A DNA stretch of 64,000 bases from Jeotgalicoccus marinus DSM 19772 (GTDB lineage Bacteria; Bacillota; Bacilli; Staphylococcales; Salinicoccaceae). The stretch covers positions 23,129-87,128 of the forward strand of contig NZ_AUEE01000011.1 of the NCBI RefSeq assembly GCF_000425825.1, written 5' to 3'. A program made the position numbers and the translations under genes. Shown here piece after piece: positions 7,921-17,425 of the stretch (position 1 is the stretch's first letter; the number at the start of each line of letters is the position of its first letter). The notes beneath the pieces are model-generated. The model made no database searches. It was given only the letters and a program-made list of their open reading frames with translations, and was not told the origin of the DNA.

Positions 7921-9183
7921 TTATCTTTCAAAATCTATCAGTTCTTCAGCACCTAGATCGATAGTTGTTTCACTCGGTTTAGTTGTCACAAGGCGTTTAC
8001 CATTTCTATAAGAGTGCATCACCACTGCTTGTTTACGAATGACATCGTACTCATTATCCGCATTCAACACGATAAAGTTTGCGGGTTTACCGACTTCAAT
8101 ACCGTACTGATCTTTGATGTGTAAGGTCTTGGAACTATTTTTAGTAATGAGATCGATGGAATTGACGATTTCTTCGTAGCCCATAAGCTGTGCGACATGG
8201 ATTCCCATGTGCAAGACTTGTAGCATATTACCTGTTCCAAGTGGGTACCAAGGGTCAAAAATATCATCATGACCAAAGCACACGTTCATGCCTGCAGCTT
8301 GAAGTTCTTTGACACGTGTTAAGCCGCGGCGTTTAGGATATGAGTCAAAACGACCTTGTAAGTGAATATTGATTAAAGGATTAGACACGAAATTTATATT
8401 AGACATCTTTAATAAGCGGAATAATTTCGCTGTATAGGCATCATTATATGAGCCCATTGCTGTTGTGTGACTCGCAGTTGTTTTCTCACCTAAACCACGT
8501 TGGTAAGCTTCATTCGCAACGACTTCAACGAATCTCGACTGTTCGTCATCAATTTCATCGCAGTGAACGTCGATGAGTTTATCGTATTTTTCAGCTAGGT
8601 CAAAGGCGATTTTTAAAGATTCTACACCATACTCTCGAGTGAATTCGAAGTGAGGAATCGCACCGACAACGTCAGCGCCAAGTTTTATTGCTTCTTCTAA
8701 AATTTCTTTCCCATTAGGATACGATAAAATCCCTTCCTGCGGGAAAGCAACGAGCTGAATATCTACAAAGTCACTTAACTCTTCTTTGACTTCGATCATC
8801 GCTTTAAGTGCAGTCAGTTCAGGGTCAGTGACATCAACATGTGTACGAATGTATTGAATGCCACCAGCAATCTGCCATTTAATTGCTTTTTTCGCACGAC
8901 TTTTAACATCTTCTATAGTCAGTGATTCCTTTCTCTCAGACCATCTCTGAATGCCTTCGAACAAGGTACCACTAATATTCCACTCAGGTTCTCCTGCAGT
9001 TAAAGTCGTATCTAAATGAATGTGCGGCTCTATGAAGGGGGGTAAAACTAAAGCACCCTTCACATCGATACTATCCTCTGATTCTTCTAGCTGATCTTGA
9101 GTGATCGTTTTAAATTTTCCGTCTTCAATTTCTATATTCCATAGACCTTCTTGTCCTCTTAAAGTTGCGTTCTTAATATTCAC
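7921..9183 (-). CDS. codA: Cytosine deaminase
   Basis: An amidohydrolase of 420 residues. The metal ligands lie in PHIHLDTT (His54, His56), [14 protein letters not shown] carries the catalytic Glu region typical of CodA, and [13 protein letters not shown] carries the final Asp. It deaminates cytosine to uracil for pyrimidine salvage. The GTG start overlaps the end of codB by 11 bases, with AAAGGATG upstream inside codB, so the pair is co-translated. It is the distal gene of the PyrR-type regulated codBA operon. Confidence 0.93.
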   Translation of the reverse strand: MNIKNATLRGQEGLWNIEIEDGKFKTITQDQLEESEDSIDVKGALVLPPFIEPHIHLDTTLTAGEPEWNISGTLFEGIQRWSERKESLTIEDVKSRAKKAIKWQIAGGIQYIRTHVDVTDPELTALKAMIEVKEELSDFVDIQLVAFPQEGILSYPNGKEILEEAIKLGADVVGAIPHFEFTREYGVESLKIAFDLAEKYDKLIDVHCDEIDDEQSRFVEVVANEAYQRGLGEKTTASHTTAMGSYNDAYTAKLFRLLKMSNINFVSNPLINIHLQGRFDSYPKRRGLTRVKELQAAGMNVCFGHDDIFDPWYPLGTGNMLQVLHMGIHVAQLMGYEEIVNSIDLITKNSSKTLHIKDQYGIEVGKPANFIVLNADNEYDVIRKQAVVMHSYRNGKRLVTTKPSETTIDLGAEELIDFER

Positions 9184-10453
9184 GTGCTATTTCATCCTTT
9201 CCTTTAAGCGGTGCTTTAACTGTAACTGGTGCTTTCATCTCCGCTAATTTCATGCCGACTGCATAGATGACACTTGTGCCGATTAGAGCATTTAATGGTG
9301 GAATGCCTGGTACGAAGTTTGCTAGAAGAGCACCGGCAATCCAAGCAATTATTGCGACAGGGTTTAAGGCTTTAAAGTTAGCACTTTCAATTGAAGCATA
9401 TTGTCTTTTTCTTACGATGAAGTAATCCGTTAAGATAATGGCTCCGATTGAAGGTAGGGCTGAACCTAACAAGGTTAGGAAACCCACAAAGTTGTTGTAT
9501 AACCACATTGCTGCGATTGTCCCTAAGAAACCATTGAAGACAACAATATACTTCTTAGGTAGCTTAAAGATGTTTGCAAAGCCAAGTCCTGATGCGTAAA
9601 GGGCGCTATCATTCGTTGTCCAGATGTTTAATCCTAAGACGATGATGGCTGGAATCATGAGTCCTTGTAACATCATGACTTCTGAAATATCAGCGATACC
9701 AAAGGCCATTGCTCCGATGGCACCAAATAAGAACATTAATGAGTTACCGATAAAGAAAGCAATGACTGTAGATGATACGGCTGATTTAGCAGTTTTACTA
9801 AAGCGTGTGAAGTCAGGCGTTAAAGTACCTGCACTGATAAATGAACCGACACAGATTGTGAGTGCGAGAGCGATACTCATGGTTTGACTTGGCTCATAGG
9901 CCATAAGTGCTTCCATGCCGCCCATTGAGGCAACTGCATCTGATGTTGAATAAATTCCGAAGACTGCAATTGTAGGGACACTGATGAAACCGAGGATGGC
10001 AAGAGCTTTAAGACCGAATATAGATGAAATAGTCATCAAGGTTCCAAAGACACCGATGAGTATGTAGACATTGACACCTGTTGCCATTGAGACAGGGACG
10101 GCAAACATGGCAAGTCCAACACCGAACCAACACACTTGCGTGGCTGCAAGTAAAAATGATGTAATGTAGGAACCTTCTTTACCGAAGGCATAGCGAGCGA
10201 GTAGATGAGTAGAGAGACCAGTTTTGGCTGAGATATAGGCGAGAGATCCGGTGTATAAACCGAGAATTAAATTACCAGCTAGGACAATCCAAATGAAGTT
10301 CAAAAGAGATAAACCTTCTCCTAGTGTCCCACCTGACCACATGCTGGCAGAGAAAAAGCTGAGTGATACCATAACGACTAAGATGTTCCAAAATCCTTTA
10401 CGGCTAGACTGAGGTACTGCTGTAAGTGAAAATTCTTTGTCTTGAATAGACAT
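9173..10453 (-). CDS. codB: Cytosine permease
   Basis: An NCS1-family transporter of about 426 residues with some twelve hydrophobic segments. The CodB-like motifs are visible: [14 protein letters not shown] in the first span, [12 protein letters not shown], and [19 protein letters not shown]. It imports cytosine for the downstream deaminase. ATG at 10453 is preferred because GGAGG lies seven bases upstream; the ATG at 10459 is only one base from that site. The 5' leader contains a PyrR binding loop and a terminator. Confidence 0.93.
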   Translation of the reverse strand: MSIQDKEFSLTAVPQSSRKGFWNILVVMVSLSFFSASMWSGGTLGEGLSLLNFIWIVLAGNLILGLYTGSLAYISAKTGLSTHLLARYAFGKEGSYITSFLLAATQVCWFGVGLAMFAVPVSMATGVNVYILIGVFGTLMTISSIFGLKALAILGFISVPTIAVFGIYSTSDAVASMGGMEALMAYEPSQTMSIALALTICVGSFISAGTLTPDFTRFSKTAKSAVSSTVIAFFIGNSLMFLFGAIGAMAFGIADISEVMMLQGLMIPAIIVLGLNIWTTNDSALYASGLGFANIFKLPKKYIVVFNGFLGTIAAMWLYNNFVGFLTLLGSALPSIGAIILTDYFIVRKRQYASIESANFKALNPVAIIAWIAGALLANFVPGIPPLNALIGTSVIYAVGMKLAEMKAPVTVKAPLKGKDEIAREY

Positions 10454-10520
10454 GTTCATTCCTCCAGATTCTTATTTAAGAAACTGGCGCCGAAAGGGCA
10501 CAACTTGTTTCATTCAGACA

Positions 10521-10660
10521 AAAAGAAAGCTTCTTGCCCGAAAGAAGACAAGAAGCTGATTTCTATAATAAAGAAGATTAAACACCCAGAATTAGGATAT
10601 GTTTAACCGAATCGATATTATAAGCGCTGTCCTTGTCAGTCTCTCTGGACTGAGTTAAAG
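10521..10660 (-). promoter_or_regulatory. PyrR-type transcription attenuator of codBA
   Basis: On the complement, the leader of codBA contains ACTCAGTCCAGAGAGACTG followed by ACAAGG (about 10629-10655). This agrees closely with the conserved PyrR binding loop of Bacillus pyr operons (CAGTCCAGAGAGRCTG..AAGG). About 75 bases downstream AGCTTCTTG (10557-10549) pairs with CAAGAAGCT (10536-10528), followed by a TTTCTTTTT tract, a complete terminator. By analogy with pyr, UMP/UTP-bound PyrR would free the terminator and shut off cytosine uptake and deamination. The antiterminator pairing was not modelled. Confidence 0.85.
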
Positions 10661-10809
10661 GCACCAGTATTTAGTTCATGAATAGTATTACATATAAAAG
10701 TTGAACTGTCTACTTAATATTTTACGTTTAAATATGCATAATAAAGTTTAATTATAAATTCATCATATGGTAATATAGAAACAATCATTTAACTAAGGAG
10801 TGTGAATGA

Positions 10810-12213
10810 ATGTCGGTGAATTCATCAAAAAACAAGAAATTGAAGAAAAGATGGGAGTTTCCGGATACATATGTCATAGTATTTGGAGTAATGTTGCTTG
10901 CGGTTCTAGCCACATACTTAATGCCAGCAGGATCATTTGAACGAGAGGAAATTGACGGGGTAACGACGATTGTACCCGATACATATGAAACGGTTGAAAG
11001 TGAACCTGCAGGATTAATGGATGTCTTTTTAGCGATTCAAACTGGGATGATAGAGAGTGCGGATATTATATTTCTAGTTCTATTTGCAGGTGGGATGTTC
11101 GAAGTCATTAATCGCTCAGGTGCTATACAGGCAGGAATATATTCTGCAATTGATAAGATGCAAGGGAGAGAATTTCTATTAATCTCATCGATTATTGTTC
11201 TCTTTGCAATCGGCGGTGCGGTTGGTGCATTAGGTAACTCGGTCATCGCATTTGTAGTCATTGGGGTAATGTTAGCAAAAGCGTTAAAACTCGATGCCAT
11301 TGTAGCAGTTGCAATTACATTTAATGCGGCCTTTATTGGTTTTTCAGCAGGATTCTTAAATCCATATACAGTGGGTGTTGCACACAATATAGCTGAACTA
11401 CCACCTTTTTCGGGAATGCTGTTTAGATTGATTGCCTTTGTGATTTTAACTGCTGTAACGATTTGGTTTACATGGCGATACTGTAAAAAAATATTGAATG
11501 ACCCTACAAAAAGTATTATGGGTGTTGAAGCATCAGCAGAAGAATTTAAGAACACAGAAAAGTTTACTATAAGACATAAATGGATACTGGCTGTGACTGC
11601 TCTAGCCTTAATCTTCTTCATATTTGCAGTGATCCAGTTCCAATGGACGACCAATCATATGGCTGCCTTGTTTATCATCGTTGCAATTATTGCAGGTATG
11701 ATTGCTCAGATGAACTATAATGAAATTACCTTAACTTTCTTGGAAGGTTGTAAAGGACTCGTATACGGTTCCTTAATCATTGGTTTAGCAAGAGCAGTAC
11801 TCATTATTATGGAAGACGGCATGGTTTTAGATACATTAGTTAGTGTGCTATCAGATCCTTTATCTGCCTTACCTCCTGTTGCAACAGCAATAGGTATGTT
11901 CATCATGAACTCAATCTTTAACTTCTTTGTTCCGTCGGGCAGTGGACAGGCTGCAATTATGATTCCGATTCAAGCACCACTTTCTGATATGGTAGGGGTG
12001 ACCCGTCAAGTCGCAATACTTGCATTCCAGTTTGGCGATGGCTTCTCTAACTCACTTTTTCCAACGTCAGGCACACTAATGGCGAGTTTAGCTGTTGCGG
12101 GTGTACCGTGGATTAAATGGGCAAAGTGGTTCTTGCCGTTATTTATTATCTGGTCAGTCATTGCTATGATACTATTAGTGGTAGCAACATTGATAAATCT
12201 AGGACCATTTTAG
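10810..12213 (+). CDS. YfcC-family membrane transporter
   Basis: The 467-residue protein has about twelve membrane spans and belongs to the YfcC/DcuC-like carriers. Landmarks are KRWEFPDTYVIVFGV, YLMPAGSFER, the Gly-rich GGAVGALGNSVIAF, and NFFVPSGSGQAAIMIPI near the second repeat. Substrates of YfcC proteins are poorly defined (arginine/ornithine or dicarboxylates have been suggested). The ATG follows AAGGAGTG. A small SRPBCC gene follows after 32 bases and may be co-transcribed. Confidence 0.85.
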   Translation: MSVNSSKNKKLKKRWEFPDTYVIVFGVMLLAVLATYLMPAGSFEREEIDGVTTIVPDTYETVESEPAGLMDVFLAIQTGMIESADIIFLVLFAGGMFEVINRSGAIQAGIYSAIDKMQGREFLLISSIIVLFAIGGAVGALGNSVIAFVVIGVMLAKALKLDAIVAVAITFNAAFIGFSAGFLNPYTVGVAHNIAELPPFSGMLFRLIAFVILTAVTIWFTWRYCKKILNDPTKSIMGVEASAEEFKNTEKFTIRHKWILAVTALALIFFIFAVIQFQWTTNHMAALFIIVAIIAGMIAQMNYNEITLTFLEGCKGLVYGSLIIGLARAVLIIMEDGMVLDTLVSVLSDPLSALPPVATAIGMFIMNSIFNFFVPSGSGQAAIMIPIQAPLSDMVGVTRQVAILAFQFGDGFSNSLFPTSGTLMASLAVAGVPWIKWAKWFLPLFIIWSVIAMILLVVATLINLGPF

Positions 12214-12245
12214 ATTTAAATACGATGATACAGGTGAGGGCTTAG

Positions 12246-12689
12246 ATGGAAATTTATAGCTATAGAAATGAAAAGGTTAATGCATCTGCAGATGATATCT
12301 TTAGTGTAATTAATGATGACAATCAATTAATAGACATATTCACCATCCTAAAGGAAGTTGAGTATAATACGAAAGAAAAACGTGCTAAGGGTACAAAATT
12401 TAGAATAACGCTAGGCGTTAGAAATAAGACATACAGATTTAGAAATGAAATAGTTGAATACAGCGAGAATCGTAGTATTACAATGAAAACTAAGCTTAAA
12501 CAAGGCGTTATTACAACGTTATTTAATATCGTTCCAAATGGAGAATATTCAGAGCTAACTGTACGCTCTAGCATCGATAGTAAAATGGGAGTCAGAATGT
12601 TTGTAATGACAGTGAAACCTATTGTGAAGGCTGTTATGAATAAAGAAATGAATAAATTAGTTAAATATCTAGAAGATAAATCAGCCTGA
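12246..12689 (+). CDS. SRPBCC-fold small protein
   Basis: A 147-residue protein starting MEIYSYRNEKVNASADDIFSVI, with alternating strands and a C-terminal amphipathic helix ending KEMNKLVKYLED, the layout of polyketide-cyclase/START-like SRPBCC domains. It has no recognisable catalytic motif. Genes lie close on both sides (32 and 23 bases), suggesting an operon with the YfcC transporter and the pseudouridine synthase. Ligand unknown. Confidence 0.7.
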   Translation: MEIYSYRNEKVNASADDIFSVINDDNQLIDIFTILKEVEYNTKEKRAKGTKFRITLGVRNKTYRFRNEIVEYSENRSITMKTKLKQGVITTLFNIVPNGEYSELTVRSSIDSKMGVRMFVMTVKPIVKAVMNKEMNKLVKYLEDKSA

Positions 12690-12712
12690 TCAATGAAAGG
12701 GATTATTATTAA

Positions 12713-13594
12713 ATGAAGAATAAGAATAAAGGTAATACCGAATGGACAGTAGAAAAGAATAACGAACTACTTGAATACCTATTTGAAGTGATGCCAAATA
12801 AGAGCAGAAGTACAGTCAAAGGAATGTTAAAACGAGGCCAAGTTACTATTAATGGTAAACCGACGACACAGTTTGATGAATGCTTGAAAAAGGGTGATGT
12901 CGTCACCTTAAGAGACCGTGCCGCATCGCCTGATGTTAAGATGAAAGGCATAGAGATTGTCTATGAAGACGATGATATTATTGCCATTGAAAAGTCACAT
13001 GGACTCTTAACTATGGGCTCTAAACTCGAGAAAAAAGCGACAGCTTTTAGAATGTTAATGGATTATGTACAGAGTATCAGACCAAACAATCGCATATTTA
13101 TAGTACATCGTTTAGATAGAGATACTTCAGGTGTGATGATATTTGCAAAATCACGTGTAGTACAACAAAAGTTACAAAATAACTGGAAAGACATCGTAAG
13201 TGAAAGAACTTATATTGCCTTAGTAGAGGGCCAAGTTAAAGAAGACGGGACGATTACTTCTTGGCTTAAAGAAGATAAGACCTTTAAAATGCATTCAAGT
13301 CCTAAAGACAATGGTGGGCAAAAAGCAATTACTCATTACCAAGTGATGAGAAAAAATCGTCGATTTTCTCTATTAAAAGTCAACTTAGAGACGGGACGAA
13401 AAAATCAGATCCGTGTGCATATGGAAACGATTGGCCATCCAATAGTAGGCGATAAAAAATATGGATCAACAACCAAACCAATCAATCGCCTTGGTCTTCA
13501 TGCAAGTGTTATAGAGTTTAAACACCCAACTAGTGGAAAGTCTTTGAGGTTTGAATCAAAGCCACCTAGCAGTTTTACAAGAGGGTTTAAATAG
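12713..13594 (+). CDS. RluA-family pseudouridine synthase with S4 domain
   Basis: The 293-residue protein has an N-terminal S4 RNA-binding segment (VMPNKSRSTVKGMLKRGQVTING) and a catalytic core with HRLDRDTSGVMIFAKS, where the Asp of RLD is the nucleophile. Later RKNQIRVHMETIGHPIVGD and RLGLHA complete the RluA/RluD signature. It isomerises uridine in rRNA or tRNA; the target position cannot be read from the sequence. A strong terminator follows. Confidence 0.92.
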   Translation: MKNKNKGNTEWTVEKNNELLEYLFEVMPNKSRSTVKGMLKRGQVTINGKPTTQFDECLKKGDVVTLRDRAASPDVKMKGIEIVYEDDDIIAIEKSHGLLTMGSKLEKKATAFRMLMDYVQSIRPNNRIFIVHRLDRDTSGVMIFAKSRVVQQKLQNNWKDIVSERTYIALVEGQVKEDGTITSWLKEDKTFKMHSSPKDNGGQKAITHYQVMRKNRRFSLLKVNLETGRKNQIRVHMETIGHPIVGDKKYGSTTKPINRLGLHASVIEFKHPTSGKSLRFESKPPSSFTRGFK

Positions 13595-13599
13595 AAGCT

Positions 13600-13629
13600 A
13601 GCCAAACCGTATTGGGGTTTGGCTTTTTG
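13600..13629 (+). terminator. Terminator after pseudouridine synthase
   Basis: AGCCAAACC (13600-13608) pairs with GGTTTGGCT (13616-13624), followed by TTTTG. Confidence 0.9.
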
Positions 13630-13919
13630 TAATTATTATAAATAATTGTTTCAGAACTGTTTTAATTTCGATATAACTGTGTTAGCATTACAAGTTGTCC
13701 AAGGCTTTATTTTAAGTCAAGTAAAATCCTTTTTAGCTGTGAGATGCACTCACTGCAGTTTTTGACATGATTTTTCATGTAACATTTCTATTTTCTTTTT
13801 TTAGGGAAGTTTCAGTTCCCAAATTTCACGATACAGCACGATAAACTATCATTTTTAAGACTGGCGTTTTTGTTTTGTCTTAATCACAGAAACTATATTT
13901 ACAGGAGGTATACTTTTTT
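13630..13919 (+). promoter_or_regulatory. 290-base leader of the BCCT transporter gene
   Basis: This gene-free stretch holds several small hairpins: GTGAG/CTCAC before TGCAGTTTTTGAC near 13738-13752, and GGGAA (13804-13808) with TTCCC (13816-13820). A direct repeat of CACGATA lies near 13830. AGGAGG lies just upstream of the ATG. No known riboswitch consensus was recognised. It is long for a leader here, so regulation of the osmolyte transporter through it is possible but unproven. Confidence 0.35.
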
Positions 13920-15572
13920 ATGAAAGAAAAAAAATCGGTACTCACACCGGTCTTTTACGTTTCTGTTTCATTAGCAGCTGTCTTCATTTTATGGGGTGCA
14001 TTTTTCCCAGAAAATGTTGGTTCAGTTCTTGGTGTAATTAACAATTTTATTTCTAACCAACTTGGTTGGGTTTACATGCTGGGCATGACAGCTTTTGTTA
14101 TTTTTGCGATTTATTTAGTTTTCAGCCCATACGGTAAGATACGTTTAGGTAGACAGGATGAAAAACCACAGTACAGTTACTTTACTTGGTTCTCATTCTT
14201 ATTCACAGCAGGTATGGGTGTTGGTTTAGTGTTCTACGGTGTTAACGAACCTGTAACTCACTTCCACAACCCACCATCGGCAGAGCCTGGTTCTATTGCT
14301 GCTCAGGAAGAATCTATGATGCATACACTGTTCCACTGGGGAATTCACCCTTGGGGTGTATACGCAGTAGTGGGTCTGTCTCTAGCTTACTTTAACTTCA
14401 GACACAATGCACCACTACTTATGAGTTCAGCCTTATCACCTTTAATTGGTGAACGATCTAAAGGGTGGTTAGGTACAGGTATCGACTCTCTAGCAGTATT
14501 CGGTACAATTTTCGGTATCGCAACATCACTTGGACTTGGTGCAACTCAGATCACAGCAGGTCTTAGCTACAGCTTTGACGGCATTGAAAACAATGTTTGG
14601 ACGCAGACAATTATCGTCCTAATTATTACTGTAGCCTTTATGATTTCTGCATCTACAGGTGTCAATAAAGGTATCCGTTACTTGAGTATTGGTAACGTCA
14701 TTATTGCGATAGCCTTAATGTTATTCGTATTTATCTTTGGTTCATCTGTACAAATGCTAGAAGCATTTATGACGAACTTAGGTAACTACCTTAATAACAT
14801 AGTCAGTATGACATTTAACATGAATTCATTTACAGGCGAGCGTTCATTCTTAAATGACTGGACACTATTCTACTGGGCATGGTGGATCGGTTGGGCTGCC
14901 TTTGTTGGTAGCTTCATCGCACGTGTATCACGCGGTAGAACAATTAGAGAGTTCATCGTTGGTGTGATGGGTGTACCAGTTGTCTTTAGTGCGATTTGGT
15001 TTGCGATCTTCGGTGTTGCTGGTATTGAATCAGATAACATCTTAGGTGGCGGAATTTATAGCTTAATTGAAACAGAAGGTAATGAAGTTGCCCTATTTGC
15101 ATTCTTAGAAAATTACCCCGCAGCACCAGTGATTATGGGTATTGCGATACTACTTATCGCTTCATTCTTTGTTACTTCTGCTGATAGTGGTACTTTCGTA
15201 ATTAGTATGCTAACAACTGGCGGTTCATTAAACCCACCGCTTAAAGTTAAATTAATCTGGGGTGGTATCTTAGCTGGCACTGCTATCGTACTATTATGGT
15301 CTGGTGGTTTATCAGCCATAGAAATGGCGATGTTAATCGCAGCCTTCCCATTCACGTTCATTGTTGCCATGCTCGGTATTTCTCTATATAAAGCCTTGCG
15401 GAGTGAATATGGAATTATCGAATTAGAAAGACAACAATTACTTTATAAAGATTCTCATAGAGTAAAAACTGAGAAAGAACTTGAAGAAAGAAGAGAAGCT
15501 TTCGAAGAAACATTACCAGATGAAATTGCGCCACACCTTGCAGATGATGGTAGCGAAGAAGAAAATAAATAG
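13920..15572 (+). CDS. BCCT-family glycine betaine/choline transporter (OpuD-like)
   Basis: A 550-residue transporter with twelve expected spans. GMGVGLVFYGVNEP matches the BCCT substrate/sodium region and FYWAWWIGWAAFVGSFIARVS is the Trp-rich signature. The C-terminal tail (after about residue 490) is long and charged, ending EEENK, as in osmosensing BCCT carriers. Na+-coupled uptake of betaine or related osmolytes fits a halotolerant host. A strong ribosome site (AGGAGG) precedes the ATG and a perfect-palindrome terminator follows. Confidence 0.92.
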   Translation: MKEKKSVLTPVFYVSVSLAAVFILWGAFFPENVGSVLGVINNFISNQLGWVYMLGMTAFVIFAIYLVFSPYGKIRLGRQDEKPQYSYFTWFSFLFTAGMGVGLVFYGVNEPVTHFHNPPSAEPGSIAAQEESMMHTLFHWGIHPWGVYAVVGLSLAYFNFRHNAPLLMSSALSPLIGERSKGWLGTGIDSLAVFGTIFGIATSLGLGATQITAGLSYSFDGIENNVWTQTIIVLIITVAFMISASTGVNKGIRYLSIGNVIIAIALMLFVFIFGSSVQMLEAFMTNLGNYLNNIVSMTFNMNSFTGERSFLNDWTLFYWAWWIGWAAFVGSFIARVSRGRTIREFIVGVMGVPVVFSAIWFAIFGVAGIESDNILGGGIYSLIETEGNEVALFAFLENYPAAPVIMGIAILLIASFFVTSADSGTFVISMLTTGGSLNPPLKVKLIWGGILAGTAIVLLWSGGLSAIEMAMLIAAFPFTFIVAMLGISLYKALRSEYGIIELERQQLLYKDSHRVKTEKELEERREAFEETLPDEIAPHLADDGSEEENK

Positions 15573-15588
15573 TAAAGTTATTGTTTCA

Positions 15589-15622
15589 CTGCTTGGCTTA
15601 ATTAAGCCAAGCAGTTTTTTTT
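15589..15622 (+). terminator. Terminator after BCCT gene
   Basis: CTGCTTGGCTTA and TAAGCCAAGCAG form a perfect palindromic stem, followed by eight T residues. Confidence 0.93.
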
Positions 15623-15701
15623 ATGATTAACTTAAATAAAAAGGGGAATATATAAGAAATAAAGACTGTTTAAATACAGTAAGAATATAGGAGTGTTTTC
15701 T

Positions 15702-16103
15702 ATGGGAATATTTGGCTTCCTAAAAAATGAAGATGAAATAGATGATGAACAACTAAAGAATGGTGAGCCCTACGTTGAGCTGTCCACCGGTTTAGATGAT
15801 TATGAAAATCCTTCATGGACACAAGTAGAAAGTGCTGTACATGATGTTGTGGATTCAGAAGATAGTTTTGCGACCTTATCCTTTGTTAACTACAACCTAG
15901 AAGTGGATACAATTCAATGTATTAAAGATGAGGAATACTACTCATTTGAAGCGCTCCCTGCAAAAGACTCAGAGGAATTTGGGAAGATATATCATAAGGA
16001 AGCATTAACACTAGAAGAAGTTGTTGAGTTATTTAAAACGTTTTACGACACACAAAAAGTGATTGGCTACAAGGCCTTTATCGAAGATCACTTTCAAGAA
16101 TAA
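15702..16103 (+). CDS. Acidic hypothetical protein
   Basis: A 133-residue, strongly acidic protein with no signal peptide or membrane span. It starts MGIFGFLKNEDEID and contains alternating strand/helix prediction (SFATLSFVNYNLEVDTIQC, then LTLEEVVELFKTFYD). I do not recognise a family. ATG at 15702 is chosen because AGGAG is about nine bases upstream. It is flanked by terminators on both sides, so it forms a single-gene transcript. Confidence 0.75.
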   Translation: MGIFGFLKNEDEIDDEQLKNGEPYVELSTGLDDYENPSWTQVESAVHDVVDSEDSFATLSFVNYNLEVDTIQCIKDEEYYSFEALPAKDSEEFGKIYHKEALTLEEVVELFKTFYDTQKVIGYKAFIEDHFQE

Positions 16104-16105
16104 AA

Positions 16106-16147
16106 ATTACCCGGAGCATATCAATGACTTGCTCCGGGTAATTATTT
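16106..16147. terminator. Bidirectional terminator between convergent genes
   Basis: ATTACCCGGAGCA (16106-16118) pairs with TGCTCCGGGTAAT (16130-16142), with an A-rich left and T-rich right flank. Confidence 0.92.
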
Positions 16148-16601
16148 ATACAATACCTTGTATTCTTAAGATTATCTCAGCGACAATGGCTGATCCAAGA
16201 TAAGTTCCTAATAAAACGAGCATACCAACGATGATTGTTTTCCATCCCATCTTAGCAAAGTCTACCCAAGAATTACCTATGGAAATACCTGCATAGGCAA
16301 GAATCGGTGTAGTTAGAGCAAGTAAATTTACTTCTGAAGTCCAAGCGACGATTTTTCCCGAACCTGGGAAAAATGGCATCGTAACTACAAAGGCAAGTAT
16401 CCCGATATATGCAATGGCAGGTAGCTTCTTAAAAGGTAAAGCTTCATGAATGACCATTCCTATTAGAACAATAACCATTAAAGTAATGATTCCGGGTAAA
16501 GCTGTTAAAGGCATGACCTCATAACCGATGAAATTACCAACGAGCGTCATGATGGAGACAATACTGAGAGTGAGTGTCCAATCTATTAGTTTTCCAATCA
16601 T
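16146..16601 (-). CDS. Small membrane protein, partner of DUF3100 protein
   Basis: A 151-residue hydrophobic protein with about four or five spans. Motifs such as GMVIHEALPFKKLPAIAYIG and TTPILAYAGISIGNSW recall small transporters of the LysO/DUF340 kind, but I cannot name a family with certainty. Its start is two bases after the stop of the DUF3100 gene, so it is co-translated and probably forms the second subunit of the same carrier. Last gene of a three-gene operon headed by an M20 amidohydrolase. Confidence 0.7.
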   Translation of the reverse strand: MIGKLIDWTLTLSIVSIMTLVGNFIGYEVMPLTALPGIITLMVIVLIGMVIHEALPFKKLPAIAYIGILAFVVTMPFFPGSGKIVAWTSEVNLLALTTPILAYAGISIGNSWVDFAKMGWKTIIVGMLVLLGTYLGSAIVAEIILRIQGIV

Positions 16602-16603
16602 AA

Positions 16604-17410
16604 TTACTCACTCTCCTTGGCTTTTTTATTTTTAATTCTCGACATTAGAGAAAAATATTTTTCAGTTAAAGGTAAACCTATAAAGATACTCATATATAAA
16701 CCTGTGACGGATGTAAGTAAATTACTTGCTCCAGAATAGGCAGTGATGAGATCTGCTTGATCAGGATACATGGCAACGAGCGGACCGAGTGAAGCGGCTG
16801 TCATACTCCCGCTACCGATTCCTGTTGCCATGGCGAATGATAGTGGACTAATCGGAAAAACGGATGCAAAGAAACCAGAAGTCAGCCCTAAAAATATTGC
16901 ACCGAATAATGTACCGAATATATACATGGATACAACACCACGACCTTCTGGTGAAGAGACTCCATATTTTTCTGATATTAGTGCTAAGTTGGATTCTCGA
17001 CCAATTGAGTGTGTCATACCAATAGTTTCTCTTTTTAACCCGAGAAACACAGCAACTGGTAAGGCAATCAATATTGTCGCTAAATTACCGAATTCTTGAA
17101 AGATTAGTGCAGGACCTGCCTGAATCAACTCAGGTAGAGCAGGTCCTGCTTGAACACCGAATTTTGCAATCAATAAGGTGACAGACATAAAGACTAAGGA
17201 TTCAGCTTTACTTGATTGAACTTTACTAATTAATGGTGTAAAGAAAGTTGCTAGACCGATAACAACAGCATAGAGCATTGGCAGTAGTAAAACAGTACCT
17301 GGACCAATTTGAAATTGATGCGTACCGATTAACTCAGTTATGATGACGATGGCAAAGACAACAGCATGCAAGCGCCAATCTTTCCATAAGTTTAGTGTAG
17401 TATTCTCCAT
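16604..17410 (-). CDS. DUF3100 domain membrane protein
   Basis: The 268-residue membrane protein has about eight spans; Gly-rich loops such as MATGIGSGSMTAASLGP and HSIGRESNLALISEKYG agree with DUF3100. It lies between an M20 amidohydrolase gene (15 bases upstream) and a smaller membrane protein. A role as exporter or importer of the substrate or product of the amidohydrolase is inferred from context. Substrate unknown. Confidence 0.78.
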   Translation of the reverse strand: MENTTLNLWKDWRLHAVVFAIVIITELIGTHQFQIGPGTVLLLPMLYAVVIGLATFFTPLISKVQSSKAESLVFMSVTLLIAKFGVQAGPALPELIQAGPALIFQEFGNLATILIALPVAVFLGLKRETIGMTHSIGRESNLALISEKYGVSSPEGRGVVSMYIFGTLFGAIFLGLTSGFFASVFPISPLSFAMATGIGSGSMTAASLGPLVAMYPDQADLITAYSGASNLLTSVTGLYMSIFIGLPLTEKYFSLMSRIKNKKAKESE

Positions 17411-17425
17411 GACATATCCCCACTG

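Noticed and set aside
13630..13919. Riboswitch before the BCCT transporter
   Set aside because: Small hairpins exist, but no known consensus such as the c-di-AMP element was recognised.
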